Source: Kitasatospora papulosa (GTDB lineage: Bacteria; Actinomycetota; Actinomycetes; Streptomycetales; Streptomycetaceae). From it: a stretch of 64,000 bases of DNA. The notes beneath the pieces are model-generated. The model was not told the DNA's origin. It saw only the letters and a program-made list of their open reading frames with translations, and did no database searches. A program made the translations under genes and the position numbers. The stretch is taken from contig NZ_JNYQ01000002.1 in assembly GCF_000717245.1 (NCBI RefSeq), positions 186,001 to 250,000 of the forward strand. The letters are read 5' to 3'. Each line of letters starts with the position of its first letter. Within the stretch, counting starts at the first letter, position 1. Shown here one piece after another: positions 32,945 to 40,418 of this stretch.

Positions 32945-34123
32945 ATGACACACGGACGACCGCTCCTCAACCGCCGCCTCACCGAGTTCGGCACGACGAT
33001 CTTCGCGGAGATGTCCGCGCTGGCCGTGCGGACCGGATCGATCAATCTCGGCCAGGGCTTCCCGGACACCGACGGACCCGAGGAGATCCGCGAAGCCGCG
33101 GTCCGCGCCCTGCGCGCCGGCCACGGCAACCAGTACCCGCCGGGCCCCGGTGTCCCCGAGCTGCGCTCCGCGGTGACGGAGCACCAGCGGCGGCACTACG
33201 GGCTGGAGTACGACCCCGACACCGAGGTACTGGTCACCACGGGCGCCACGGAGGCGGTCGCCGCCTCCCTGCTGGCCCTCCTGGAGCCCGGGGACGAGGT
33301 CATCGCCCTGGAGCCCTACTACGACTCGTACGCCGCCTGCATCGCCATGGCCGGCGGCACGCGCGTCCCCGTCACGCTCCGGCCCGACGACGGCGCCTAC
33401 CGGCTCGACCTGGACGAGCTGCGCGCCGCCGTCACGCCCCGCACCCGGCTCATCCTGCTCAACACCCCGCACAACCCGACCGGCACCGTGCTGACCCGCG
33501 ACGAGCTGGCAGCCGTCGCCACGCTCGCCTGCGAGCGGGACCTCCTCGTCGTCACCGACGAGGTCTACGAGCACCTCGTCTTCGAGGGCGAGCACATCCC
33601 CCTCGCGTCCTTCCCCGGCATGCGGGAGCGCACCGTCACCGTCAGCAGCGCCGGCAAGACCTTCTCGCTCACGGGCTGGAAGATCGGCTGGATCACCGCG
33701 AGCCCGGAACTGGTCACCGCCGTCCGCTCCGCCAAACAGTTCCTGACGTACGTCTCCGGCGGCCCCTTCCAGTACGCCGTCGCCGACGCCCTGCGGCTGC
33801 CCGACAGCTACTTCGACGCTCTGCGCGAGGACCTGCGCGCCAAGCGCGACCTGCTGAGCGCGGGCCTCACCGAGGCCGGCTTCGAGGTGTACGAGCCCGC
33901 CGGGACGTACTTCGTCACCACCGACATCCGCCCGCTCGGCGAGACGGACGGCTTCGCCTTCTGCCGGGCGCTCCCCGAGCGCTGCGGGGTCGTCGCCGTC
34001 CCCAACGCGGTCTTCTACGACCACCGCGAACAGGGCGCGCCCTTCGTGCGCTTCGCGTTCTGCAAGCGCACGGACGTCCTCACCGAGGCCGTGTCCCGGC
34101 TGAAGGGCCTCAGGGCGGCCTGA
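32945..34123 (+). CDS. class I PLP aminotransferase (methionine/aromatic/kynurenine type)
   Basis: A 392-residue aminotransferase. ATG 32945 (MTHGRPLLNRRLTEFGTTIF) has AGGA at 9 nt; the ATG at 32936 is too close to any ribosome site. Motifs: SINLGQGFPDTDGP, NQYPPGPGVPELR, TTGATEAV, NTPHNPTGTVL, VTDEVYEHLVFEG and the PLP lysine in SSAGKTFSLTGWKIGW; the C-terminal Arg in FVRFAFCK binds the substrate carboxylate. The closest family members act on methionine, glutamine or kynurenine. A link to the kynurenine genes at 20-23 kb is possible (kynurenate formation), but it is not in their operon. Confidence 0.92.
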   Translation: MTHGRPLLNRRLTEFGTTIFAEMSALAVRTGSINLGQGFPDTDGPEEIREAAVRALRAGHGNQYPPGPGVPELRSAVTEHQRRHYGLEYDPDTEVLVTTGATEAVAASLLALLEPGDEVIALEPYYDSYAACIAMAGGTRVPVTLRPDDGAYRLDLDELRAAVTPRTRLILLNTPHNPTGTVLTRDELAAVATLACERDLLVVTDEVYEHLVFEGEHIPLASFPGMRERTVTVSSAGKTFSLTGWKIGWITASPELVTAVRSAKQFLTYVSGGPFQYAVADALRLPDSYFDALREDLRAKRDLLSAGLTEAGFEVYEPAGTYFVTTDIRPLGETDGFAFCRALPERCGVVAVPNAVFYDHREQGAPFVRFAFCKRTDVLTEAVSRLKGLRAA

Positions 34124-34131
34124 GCGCACAC

Positions 34132-34188
34132 GAAGAAGGCCCGGGACAGGGAGCCGGCCGCGGTGGCCGGCCCGTCCCGGGCCTCTTC
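34132..34188. terminator. bidirectional terminator between convergent genes
   Basis: The outer stem 34132-34147 (GAAGAAGGCCCGGGAC) pairs with 34174-34188 (GTCCCGGGCCTCTTC). Inside it lies a second GCCGGCC/GGCCGGC hairpin. It is placed between the aminotransferase and ybjN-like stops. Confidence 0.85.
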
Positions 34189-34205
34189 CGTACGTCCGTG
34201 CCGGT

Positions 34206-34763
34206 TCAGGCGTCCGGCGCCTGCTCCGTGCCGCCGTCGCCCTCGGTCCCCTTGTCGGCGACCTCCAGGCCCAGGCGCTCCACGAGCCACTTGTCGAACT
34301 CGATCGAGGCCCGCACCCAGCTGACCGTCGAGGAAACGAAGTGCTCCAGGCTGACACCGGTACCGATGAGCATCTGCGCCTCACCGACCAGCCGCACGGA
34401 GCCCGTGGCGCCCTCCTCGCCCTCGTGGGCGTGGGTGTAGACCTTGGGCCAGAGGGTGCGGCGGTTCCAGTCGTCGATCGCGTCGAGCAGAACGGGACGC
34501 TGGTCCAGGTCGTGGGGGCGGTCGTAGAAGGTCCGGACCGAGAAGACCTGCTGCTCCTCCTCGCCGCGGAACATGAAGTACGTCCGGAAGTCTTCCCATG
34601 GCGCGGCGAGGTCGCCCTCGTCGTCGACGACGAACTTCAGCTCCATCTGCTCGAGAAGCTGCTTGACGAGGTCCTGGTCGGGGACCACGGGGCCCTCGGG
34701 TCCTGTCGCCTGGGGTTCGGGCTGGCCCCCGAAGTTGGGGATCGAGGACGGGTCGATAGACAT
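34206..34763 (-). CDS. YbjN domain-containing protein
   Basis: A 185-residue acidic protein with a type III secretion chaperone-like YbjN fold (about 28-165): LVKQLLEQMELKFVVDDEGDL, FRTYFMFRGEEEQQVFSVRT, LDAIDDWNRRTLWPKVY and GTGVSLEHFVSSTVSWVR, given in parts. The N-terminus is Pro/Gly-rich and probably disordered. In actinobacteria these proteins are widespread and of unknown role; in enterobacteria YbjN is a stress and motility modulator. It stands alone, convergent with the aminotransferase. Confidence 0.88.
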   Translation of the reverse strand: MSIDPSSIPNFGGQPEPQATGPEGPVVPDQDLVKQLLEQMELKFVVDDEGDLAAPWEDFRTYFMFRGEEEQQVFSVRTFYDRPHDLDQRPVLLDAIDDWNRRTLWPKVYTHAHEGEEGATGSVRLVGEAQMLIGTGVSLEHFVSSTVSWVRASIEFDKWLVERLGLEVADKGTEGDGGTEQAPDA

Positions 34764-34833
34764 CGCTGGGTACTCCTGTGGATCGCACGTGGTTGCCTGG
34801 CTCCGACCCTAGCCGCGATCGCGGCCGGTAGTC

Positions 34834-36102
34834 CTACGCGCTCAGGGGAATCGTCCCCGCGCTCGTTCCCCTGGCCCGCGACCAGGAAACCGCGACCAGG
34901 ACGGCGAGGAGCGTTCCCACCAGCCCGGCACCCCCGATCGTCTGCGCCGAGGACCCGGAGAGCTCCGCCGCGAGACCACCCCCAGCGACGCCGATGCCCT
35001 GCATGGCGGTCAGCCCCGACCTCGCCAGTCCCAGTGCCTGACCGCGCTGGTCGGCGGGGGTGAGCAGGACGAAGGTCGCCCCCGCGGTGATCTGGTACGC
35101 GGAGCAGATGCCCGAGACCAGCAGCACCAGCAGGGCCACGCCCACCCCGGGGCCGGCCCAGTAGACGACCAGCGGAAGGTTCGCGCCCACCGCGAGCGGT
35201 CCGAGCAGCCGCCGGCGACGCTCCGCGTCGAACACCGGGCGCCCCAGGAGCGCCGCGCCGAGGACCATACCGGCGGGGTGCGCGGCGAGCAGCAGGCCCA
35301 CCGACGCGGCGCCCGATCCGGCCTCCTCCGCGAAGGGAGCGGCCAGGCCCTCCGGCAGCACGATGAACCCGGCGAGCCAGCCGAGCGCCACCAGGGACCG
35401 CAGCCTGGGGTCCGACCAGATCAGCGCGGCGGCCTTCCCCACCTGGGTGTGCATCCGCTTCGGCGCCGCGCCGGCGACGGTGTCCACCGGACGGGCCTTC
35501 ACGCCCAGCCTGATCAGCACCGCGGAGACCAGGAACGTCAGTGCGTTCAGCCCCAGCGCGAGGTGGCTGCCCAGCCATACGACGAGCACCCCGCCGAGGG
35601 CGAAGCCCACCAGCTGTCCCGCCTGGTGGGTGATCATCATGACCCGCTGTCCCCGCTCGTACAGGCGCCCGCCGAGGACGACCGGCATCAGGGCCCCCTG
35701 CGACGCCCCGAAGGGCGCCTCGGCGAGCTGTGCCAGCACCAGCAGGCCGGCCAGCAGCGGCAGCGGCGTGCCGGGCAGGGCCATCAGTCCGACGAGGACC
35801 GCGCGCAGCAGGTCGCACCCCATCATGACCGTGCGCCGGGGGAAGCGGTCGGCGAGACCGGAGAGCAGCACCCCGGACAGCAGGGCGGGCAGGCTCGTCA
35901 GCGCGTAGGTCGCGGCGGTCCAGCCCGCCGACTCGGTGCGGTCGAACACCAGCAGGGACAGGGCCACCCGCGCCAGCTGATCACCCAGAACGGACTGGGC
36001 ATATGCCGCCCACAACGTACGGAATTCGCTCAGGCGAATAAGGCCGGCACTTCCCTCGCCCTTCGGCTCCGCACTCGCCTCACCGGGTATTCGCTCCGTC
36101 AT
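34834..36102 (-). CDS. MFS transporter, 12-helix
   Basis: A 422-residue membrane protein with 12 predicted helices in two six-helix halves. It has LSGLADRFPRRTVMMGCD between helices 2 and 3 (motif A) and the corresponding RGQALGLARSGLTAMQG in the second half. The N-terminal part EFRTLWAAYAQSVLGDQLARVALSLLVFDRT is typical of the MdtH/enterobactin-exporter-like branch (in parts). Substrate unknown. ATG 36102. Upstream is a 338-bp gap. Confidence 0.85.
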   Translation of the reverse strand: MTERIPGEASAEPKGEGSAGLIRLSEFRTLWAAYAQSVLGDQLARVALSLLVFDRTESAGWTAATYALTSLPALLSGVLLSGLADRFPRRTVMMGCDLLRAVLVGLMALPGTPLPLLAGLLVLAQLAEAPFGASQGALMPVVLGGRLYERGQRVMMITHQAGQLVGFALGGVLVVWLGSHLALGLNALTFLVSAVLIRLGVKARPVDTVAGAAPKRMHTQVGKAAALIWSDPRLRSLVALGWLAGFIVLPEGLAAPFAEEAGSGAASVGLLLAAHPAGMVLGAALLGRPVFDAERRRRLLGPLAVGANLPLVVYWAGPGVGVALLVLLVSGICSAYQITAGATFVLLTPADQRGQALGLARSGLTAMQGIGVAGGGLAAELSGSSAQTIGGAGLVGTLLAVLVAVSWSRARGTSAGTIPLSA

Positions 36103-36208
36103 GCGCGTACCTTACCGGTTTCCCAATTCGATACAGCCGCCCTCACCGCTCGGACGAAAAGAGCCCGGAGTGTCCCGGTATCGCGGCAGCACAATCGCCC
36201 GCGCGACC

Positions 36209-36256
36209 TTCACTCGGGCCACAGGCAAGGGATAAGATATGTACCGGCCGGGTACA
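36209..36256 (+). promoter_or_regulatory. promoter-like pair followed by palindrome TGTACC-N5-GGTACA
   Basis: TTCACT (36209-36214) and TAAGAT (36233-36238) are spaced 18 bp, as for a vegetative sigma factor. Directly after the -10 lies TGTACC-GGCCG-GGTACA (36240-36256), a perfect 6-5-6 inverted repeat at the expected transcription start, placed to act as an operator. No protein-coding gene is evident downstream before the antisense clpB 3' end. Confidence 0.4.
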
Positions 36257-36389
36257 AATAACGGCCCGCCGAACCGTTCCGCATCCGTCGTTCAGCCATG
36301 TGACGGAAATTTTCGGCTCATATTTGCGGACGGCCCGAAGACGTATGCGTGCCAAATGCACACACCAATACGCACAGGGGGCGGACAGA

Positions 36390-36428
36390 TGTCCCCGGCC
36401 GGGACGCGAGGCCGTCCGGCCGGGGACA
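36390..36428 (-). terminator. terminator downstream of clpB
   Basis: TGTCCCCGGCCGG (36390-36402) pairs perfectly with CCGGCCGGGGACA (36416-36428). It lies 12 bp past the clpB stop. Confidence 0.85.
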
Positions 36429-36440
36429 CGGGGGAACCGG

Positions 36441-39041
36441 CTACAGGGTCTTCGGCGCCGGAGCGGGACCCACGGTCAGTCCGTCGCCGGCCCGGTCCAC
36501 ACGGACCGTGTCGCCGTCCCTGACCTCGCCGGCGAGGATCTCCCTGGCGAGCCGGTCGCCGATCGCGGTCTGGATCAGGCGGCGCAGCGGCCGGGCGCCG
36601 TACGCCGGGTCGTTGCCCTCCTCGGCCAGCCAGGCCAGGGCGTCCGGGGTGACGTCCAGCCGGATGCGGCGGTCGGCCAGCCGGTCGGCGAGACGGGCCA
36701 CCTGGAGCCCCGCGATGTGGGCCAGCTCGTCCCCGGAGAGGGCGGAGAAGACGACCAGGTCGTCGAGCCGGTTGAGGAACTCCGGCTTGAACGAGGCGCG
36801 TACGACGTCCAGCACCCGCTCCTTCTTCACCTCGGGCCCGGTCAGCGGGTCGACCAGGAACTGACTGCCCAGGTTCGACGTGAGGACCAGGATGGTGTTG
36901 CGGAAGTCCACCGTCCGGCCCTGACCGTCGGTGAGCCGGCCGTCGTCGAGCACCTGGAGCAGGATGTCGAAGACCTCGGGGTGGGCCTTCTCGACCTCGT
37001 CCAGCAGCACGACGCTGTACGGGCGGCGGCGCACCGCCTCCGTGAGCTGGCCGCCCTCCTCGTAGCCGACGTAGCCGGGCGGGGCACCGACGAGCCGGGC
37101 GACGCTGTGCTTCTCGCCGTACTCGCTCATGTCGATGCGGATCATGGCCCGCTCGTCGTCGAAGAGGAAGTCCGCGAGCGCCTTGGCCAGCTCCGTCTTG
37201 CCGACCCCGGTCGGGCCGAGGAAGAGGAACGAGCCGGTGGGCCGGTCGGGGTCGGCGATCCCGGCGCGGGTGCGGCGTACGGCGTCCGACACGGCCCGGA
37301 CGGCCTCGCCCTGCCCGATCAGCCGCCTGCCCAGCTCGGACTCCATGCGCAGGAGCTTCTGCGTCTCGCCCTCCAGCAGGCGTCCGGCCGGGATGCCGGT
37401 CCACGCGCCGACGACGTCGGCGATGTCGTCCGGGCCGACCTCCTCCTTGACCATGGTGTCGACGGCGGCCTCCTGCTCGGCCTCGTCCGCCTCGGCCAGC
37501 TCGCGCTCCAGTCCGGGGATCTCGCCGTAGAGCAGCTTGGACGCGGTGTCGAAGTCTCCGTCGCGCTGGGCACGCTCGGCCTGGCCGCGCAGTTCGTCGA
37601 GGCGTTCCTTCAGCTCGCCGACGCGGTTCAGGCCCTGCTTCTCCTTCTCCCAGCGGGCGGTCAGACCGCGCAGCTCCTCCTCCTTGTCGGCGAGGTCGCG
37701 GCGGATCTTCTCGAGCCGCTGCTTGGAGCCCTGGTCGGTCTCGTTCCTGAGCGCCAGCTCCTCCATGTGCAGCCGGTCCACGGAGCGCTGGAGCTCGTCG
37801 ATCTCCAGGGGCGAGGAGTCGATCTCCATGCGGAGCCGGGAGGCCGCCTCGTCGACGAGGTCGATCGCCTTGTCGGGGAGGAAGCGGGAGGTGATGTAGC
37901 GGTCCGAGAGGGTCGCGGCGGCCACCAGCGAGGAGTCGGCGATCTGGACCTTGTGGTGTGCCTCGTAGCGGCCCTTGAGGCCACGCAGGATCGCGATGGT
38001 GTCCTCGACGGACGGCTCGGCCACCAGGACCTGCTGGAAGCGGCGTTCCAGGGCGGGGTCCTTCTCGATGCGCTCGCGGTACTCGTCGAGCGTGGTGGCG
38101 CCGACCATCCGCAGCTCACCGCGGGCGAGCATCGGCTTCAGCATGTTGCCCGCGTCCATCGCGGAGTCGCCGCCCGCGCCCGCGCCGACGACCGTGTGCA
38201 GCTCGTCGATGAAGGTGATGATCTGCCCGTCGCTCTCCTTGATCTCGGAGAGGACGGTCTTCAGGCGTTCCTCGAACTCGCCGCGGTACTTGGCACCCGC
38301 GACCATCGCGCCCAGGTCCAGGGAGACGAGCCGCTTGTTCCGCAGGGACTCGGGGACGTCGCCCTTGACGATGCGCTGGGCGAGCCCCTCGACCACGGCC
38401 GTCTTGCCGACGCCGGGCTCACCGATGAGCACGGGGTTGTTCTTCGTACGGCGCGACAGCACCTGCACGACCCGGCGGATCTCCTGGTCACGGCCGATGA
38501 CCGGGTCGAGCTTGCCCTCGCGGGCGGCCGCGGTGAAGTCGGTGCCGAACTTCTCCAGCGCCTTGTACTGGCCTTCGGGGTCGGGAGTGGTCACCCGGCG
38601 CCCTCCCCTGCTCTTCTCGAATGCGTCCAGCAGCTTCTTCGCGCCGGCTCCCTGCCCGTCGAGGATCTCACCGGCGCGGCCGCCCTTCGCCGCGACGGCG
38701 ATGAGCAGGTGCTCGGTGGAGAGGTAGTCGTCACCGAGCTCCTTGGCGCGCCGGTCGGCGTCGGCGAGGACGGCGAGCAGCTCGCGGCTGGGCTGCGGCG
38801 GCGCGACGGTCGACCCGGTGACGCTGGGCAGCGCACCGAGGAGCCGCTCGGTCTCCTCGCGCACGACCACCTGGTCGGCCTCGACGGAGGCCAGCAGATC
38901 GGTGATGTTGGCGTTGTCCTCGCCCGCGAGCAACGCCAGCAGCAGGTGCCCGGGGGTCAGGTCCGGGTGTCCGTCCTTGACGGCCCTTGCGGTGGCCGCG
39001 TTGAGGGCGTCCCGGCTCTTGTTGGTCAGCTCGGCGTCCAC
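36441..39041 (-). CDS. clpB: ClpB disaggregase (Hsp100)
   Basis: An 866-residue AAA+ chaperone that threads aggregated proteins through its hexameric ring with DnaK. GTG 39041 (MDAELTNKSRDALNAATARA) is preceded by GGAGGAG. Domains: Clp N repeats (1-145), first ATPase with GEPGVGKTAVVEG, FIDELHTVVGAG and GARFRGEFEERLK-like AGAKYRGEFEERLK, then the coiled-coil middle domain (about 400-525), and the second ATPase with GPTGVGKTELAKAL and VLLDEVEKAHP, ending in an arginine-sensor helix. No ClpP-binding tripeptide loop is seen, as expected of ClpB. A HAIR element 64 bp upstream puts it under HspR, whose gene lies 3.6 kb away. Confidence 0.97.
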   Translation of the reverse strand: MDAELTNKSRDALNAATARAVKDGHPDLTPGHLLLALLAGEDNANITDLLASVEADQVVVREETERLLGALPSVTGSTVAPPQPSRELLAVLADADRRAKELGDDYLSTEHLLIAVAAKGGRAGEILDGQGAGAKKLLDAFEKSRGGRRVTTPDPEGQYKALEKFGTDFTAAAREGKLDPVIGRDQEIRRVVQVLSRRTKNNPVLIGEPGVGKTAVVEGLAQRIVKGDVPESLRNKRLVSLDLGAMVAGAKYRGEFEERLKTVLSEIKESDGQIITFIDELHTVVGAGAGGDSAMDAGNMLKPMLARGELRMVGATTLDEYRERIEKDPALERRFQQVLVAEPSVEDTIAILRGLKGRYEAHHKVQIADSSLVAAATLSDRYITSRFLPDKAIDLVDEAASRLRMEIDSSPLEIDELQRSVDRLHMEELALRNETDQGSKQRLEKIRRDLADKEEELRGLTARWEKEKQGLNRVGELKERLDELRGQAERAQRDGDFDTASKLLYGEIPGLERELAEADEAEQEAAVDTMVKEEVGPDDIADVVGAWTGIPAGRLLEGETQKLLRMESELGRRLIGQGEAVRAVSDAVRRTRAGIADPDRPTGSFLFLGPTGVGKTELAKALADFLFDDERAMIRIDMSEYGEKHSVARLVGAPPGYVGYEEGGQLTEAVRRRPYSVVLLDEVEKAHPEVFDILLQVLDDGRLTDGQGRTVDFRNTILVLTSNLGSQFLVDPLTGPEVKKERVLDVVRASFKPEFLNRLDDLVVFSALSGDELAHIAGLQVARLADRLADRRIRLDVTPDALAWLAEEGNDPAYGARPLRRLIQTAIGDRLAREILAGEVRDGDTVRVDRAGDGLTVGPAPAPKTL

Positions 39042-39104
39042 GGGCGCTGTCTCCTCCTCGTTCGGGGTGCTTCTCGGAACTTTGACTCGAACAACGGGTA
39101 CAAA

Positions 39105-39125
39105 GTTGAGTCTATTCCACTCAAG
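39105..39125. promoter_or_regulatory. HAIR element (HspR operator) upstream of clpB
   Basis: GTTGAGT-CTATTCC-ACTCAAG differs by one base from the HAIR consensus CTTGAGT-N7-ACTCAAG. It lies 64 bp before the clpB GTG and 55 bp before the divergent flavin-binding-fold gene, so HspR could affect both. HspR represses clpB in Streptomyces (known). Confidence 0.92.
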
Positions 39126-39179
39126 GCTGCTCGGGCACCTCCCCGGGCCGCCCACGCGCACTCTCTCTAGGCTGACCCC

Positions 39180-39581
39180 ATGCCTGACGTACGCAACCCC
39201 GGCCCCGAGTACCTCGCCTTCTGGCGCGAGCGCCACGTGTGCACCCTGACCACGCTCCGTCCTGACGGCACACCGCACGTGGTGCCCGTCGGCGTGACCT
39301 ACGACCCGGAGACACGCATCGCCCGTGTCATCACGGGCGGGAACACCAGGAAGGCCGCCCACGTCATGGCGGCGGGCCCCGAGGGGGCACGGGTCGCGGT
39401 CTGCCAGATGCAGGGGCGCCGCTGGGCGACCCTGGAGGGCCGCGCGGTGGTGCGCACGGAGCCCGAGGAGGTCGAGGACGCGGTACGCCGCTACGCGGAG
39501 CGCTACGAGCGCACGCCACGCCACAACCCGGAGCGGGTCGTCATCGAGATCGCCGTGGACAGGGCGCTCGGAAAGGGCTGA
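39180..39581 (+). CDS. PPOX-class F420/FMN-dependent enzyme
   Basis: A 133-residue split-barrel protein of the pyridoxamine-5'-phosphate-oxidase-like superfamily: RHVCTLTTLRPDGTPHVVPVGVTYD (in parts), VITGGNTRKAAHVMA and VAVCQMQGRRWATLEG. This short form is the F420-binding type common in actinobacteria, and acts as an oxidoreductase or deazaflavin-binding protein of unknown substrate. ATG 39180. It is divergent from clpB across the HAIR element. Confidence 0.87.
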   Translation: MPDVRNPGPEYLAFWRERHVCTLTTLRPDGTPHVVPVGVTYDPETRIARVITGGNTRKAAHVMAAGPEGARVAVCQMQGRRWATLEGRAVVRTEPEEVEDAVRRYAERYERTPRHNPERVVIEIAVDRALGKG

Positions 39582-39609
39582 GGAATTCAAGCCCGGTAAT
39601 TCCGGGCAG

Positions 39610-39652
39610 CACAACGGCGCCACCGTGTTCAGGTCACGATGGCGCCGTTGTG
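39610..39652. terminator. bidirectional terminator
   Basis: CACAACGGCGCCA (39610-39622) pairs perfectly with TGGCGCCGTTGTG (39640-39652), with an inner CGTG/CACG. It lies between the convergent PPOX-class gene and the Rieske-like small gene. Confidence 0.85.
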
Positions 39653-39694
39653 TGGGGGAAGTGCCGGAACGATATGGAACGACGGGGGAATCGT

Positions 39695-40015
39695 TCAGGC
39701 ACTGCGGGGGGTGGCGGAAATGGTTTCTGGTTCGAACAGCTCGTGGTCGCGCTGATCGAGATTCACGAAAATCATGCCGTATCTCACGGCACATCGAACG
39801 GGCTGCGGCGCTCCGCGGGGCCGGCGAAGACAGCGATAGGCGCGGATGTCGTCATCCGTTTCCATCACGACGACGATCGGCTCTCCGAACAGGGTGACCA
39901 TCAACGAATCGCCCTGGCGGGTAAGTGCCGTGAGCAGATCGATGAAATGCCACCCTGAGCGATACGCCGTGGCCATCTCCCGTCGGAAGGTCCGGTCGTC
40001 CGGCGGGGTGGTCAT
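39695..40015 (-). CDS. small protein resembling a Rieske dioxygenase N-terminus without cluster ligands
   Basis: A 106-residue protein. Its order of segments follows the N-terminus of a ring-hydroxylating dioxygenase large subunit: YRSGWHFI (19-26), SLMVTLFGEPIVVVMETDDD (37-56), IRAYRCLRRPRGAP (57-70) where Rieske proteins read CxHRGAP, and RYGMIFVNLDQ (78-88) where they read the YGxIFVNLD strand. The CxH...CxxH cluster ligands are gone: Cys62 is followed by no His, and the second ligand pair and its 15-residue spacer are missing. So it cannot hold a 2Fe-2S cluster in the usual way. It is translationally coupled (ATGA, 40012-40015) to the DITWG-repeat protein, which implies a joint function. 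The assignment rests on my reading of motifs only. Confidence 0.7.
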   Translation of the reverse strand: MTTPPDDRTFRREMATAYRSGWHFIDLLTALTRQGDSLMVTLFGEPIVVVMETDDDIRAYRCLRRPRGAPQPVRCAVRYGMIFVNLDQRDHELFEPETISATPRSA

Positions 40016-40290
40016 GCCACAGGGCCGGTCGGAGCCACACCCCACGTGATGTCACCCGAGGCCGCACCCCACGTGATGTCGGTCGGAGCCGCACCCCACG
40101 TGATGTCGCCCGAGTCCGCACCCCACGTGATGTCGGTCGGAGCCGCACCCCATGTGATGTCACCGGGCACTGCCGTCGCCTGCTCTGCCTGTGCAGCCCC
40201 CCAGGTGATGTCCTGGACACCCAACGCACCGTAGGCCAGGGCCCCCACGAAAGCTGTGGCAAGCACCGAGCGAAGCATTCGCTTAGACAT
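40012..40290 (-). CDS. secreted peptide precursor-like protein with six DITWG motifs
   Basis: A 92-residue protein. ATG 40290 (MSKRMLRSVLATAFVG) has GTGAGGA upstream; ATG 40320 would add ten residues. Residues 1-24 form a signal peptide or anchor. The remainder contains DITWG at 27, 44, 53, 62, 71 and 80. From 44 to 88 the repeat is strictly 9 residues long, alternating DITWGAAPT and DITWGA(A/D)SG, so the higher unit is 18 residues. The third-base differences between units show selection on the peptide. Trp-containing short repeats outside the cell suggest a multi-core modified peptide, a self-assembling fibre or a ligand. It is coupled to the Rieske-like gene and divergent from a LuxR-like regulator. 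I know no described family for it. Confidence 0.8.
   Translation of the reverse strand: MSKRMLRSVLATAFVGALAYGALGVQDITWGAAQAEQATAVPGDITWGAAPTDITWGADSGDITWGAAPTDITWGAASGDITWGVAPTGPVA
40027..40161 (-). repeat. five in-frame 27-bp tandem repeats encoding DITWG units
   Basis: Five units of exactly 27 bp, each containing CACGTGATGTC or a one-base variant (CATGTGATGTC), alternate between two types so that units one, three and five are most alike. They encode residues 44-88 of the secreted DITWG protein. Confidence 0.92.
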
Positions 40291-40380
40291 TTCGGCTTCG
40301 TCCTCACTTGATGGATTCATCTCCCCCGCTCTCAAGACGATGTCTCACGCGGACACGCAAGCACCACTGGATCGATGCAT

Positions 40381-40406
40381 CATGTTCTTGCACGTTCAGG
40401 AACATG
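40381..40406. promoter_or_regulatory. inverted repeat CATGTTC-N12-GAACATG, candidate operator
   Basis: Perfect 7-bp arms at 40381-40387 and 40400-40406 lie in the divergent gap between the DITWG gene and the first LuxR-like regulator, 12 bp before the chosen regulator start. The surrounding 130 bp is AT-richer than the genes. It is a plausible autoregulatory site. Confidence 0.55.
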
Positions 40407-40418
40407 GGGGGTGGAGAT

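Larger units (their letters stand above)
36103..36440. other. intergenic region, 338 bp, with an orphan promoter and palindrome
   Basis: It contains the MFS promoter side, a plus-strand promoter-like pair with no convincing gene after it, a TGTACC palindrome and the clpB terminator. Short frames here (for example 36239-36523 on plus) lack ribosome sites and family likeness. It is more AT-rich than its surroundings around 36100-36360. Confidence 0.5.

Noticed and set aside
36300..39170. A 956-codon open frame on the strand opposite clpB
   Set aside because: It is the antisense shadow of clpB; in high-GC DNA the opposite strand stays open, and the translation has no family likeness.
40027..40161. 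27-bp tandem repeats that could be taken for a CRISPR array
   Set aside because: The units are contiguous with no unique spacers, and stay in frame as a protein repeat; there are no cas genes.
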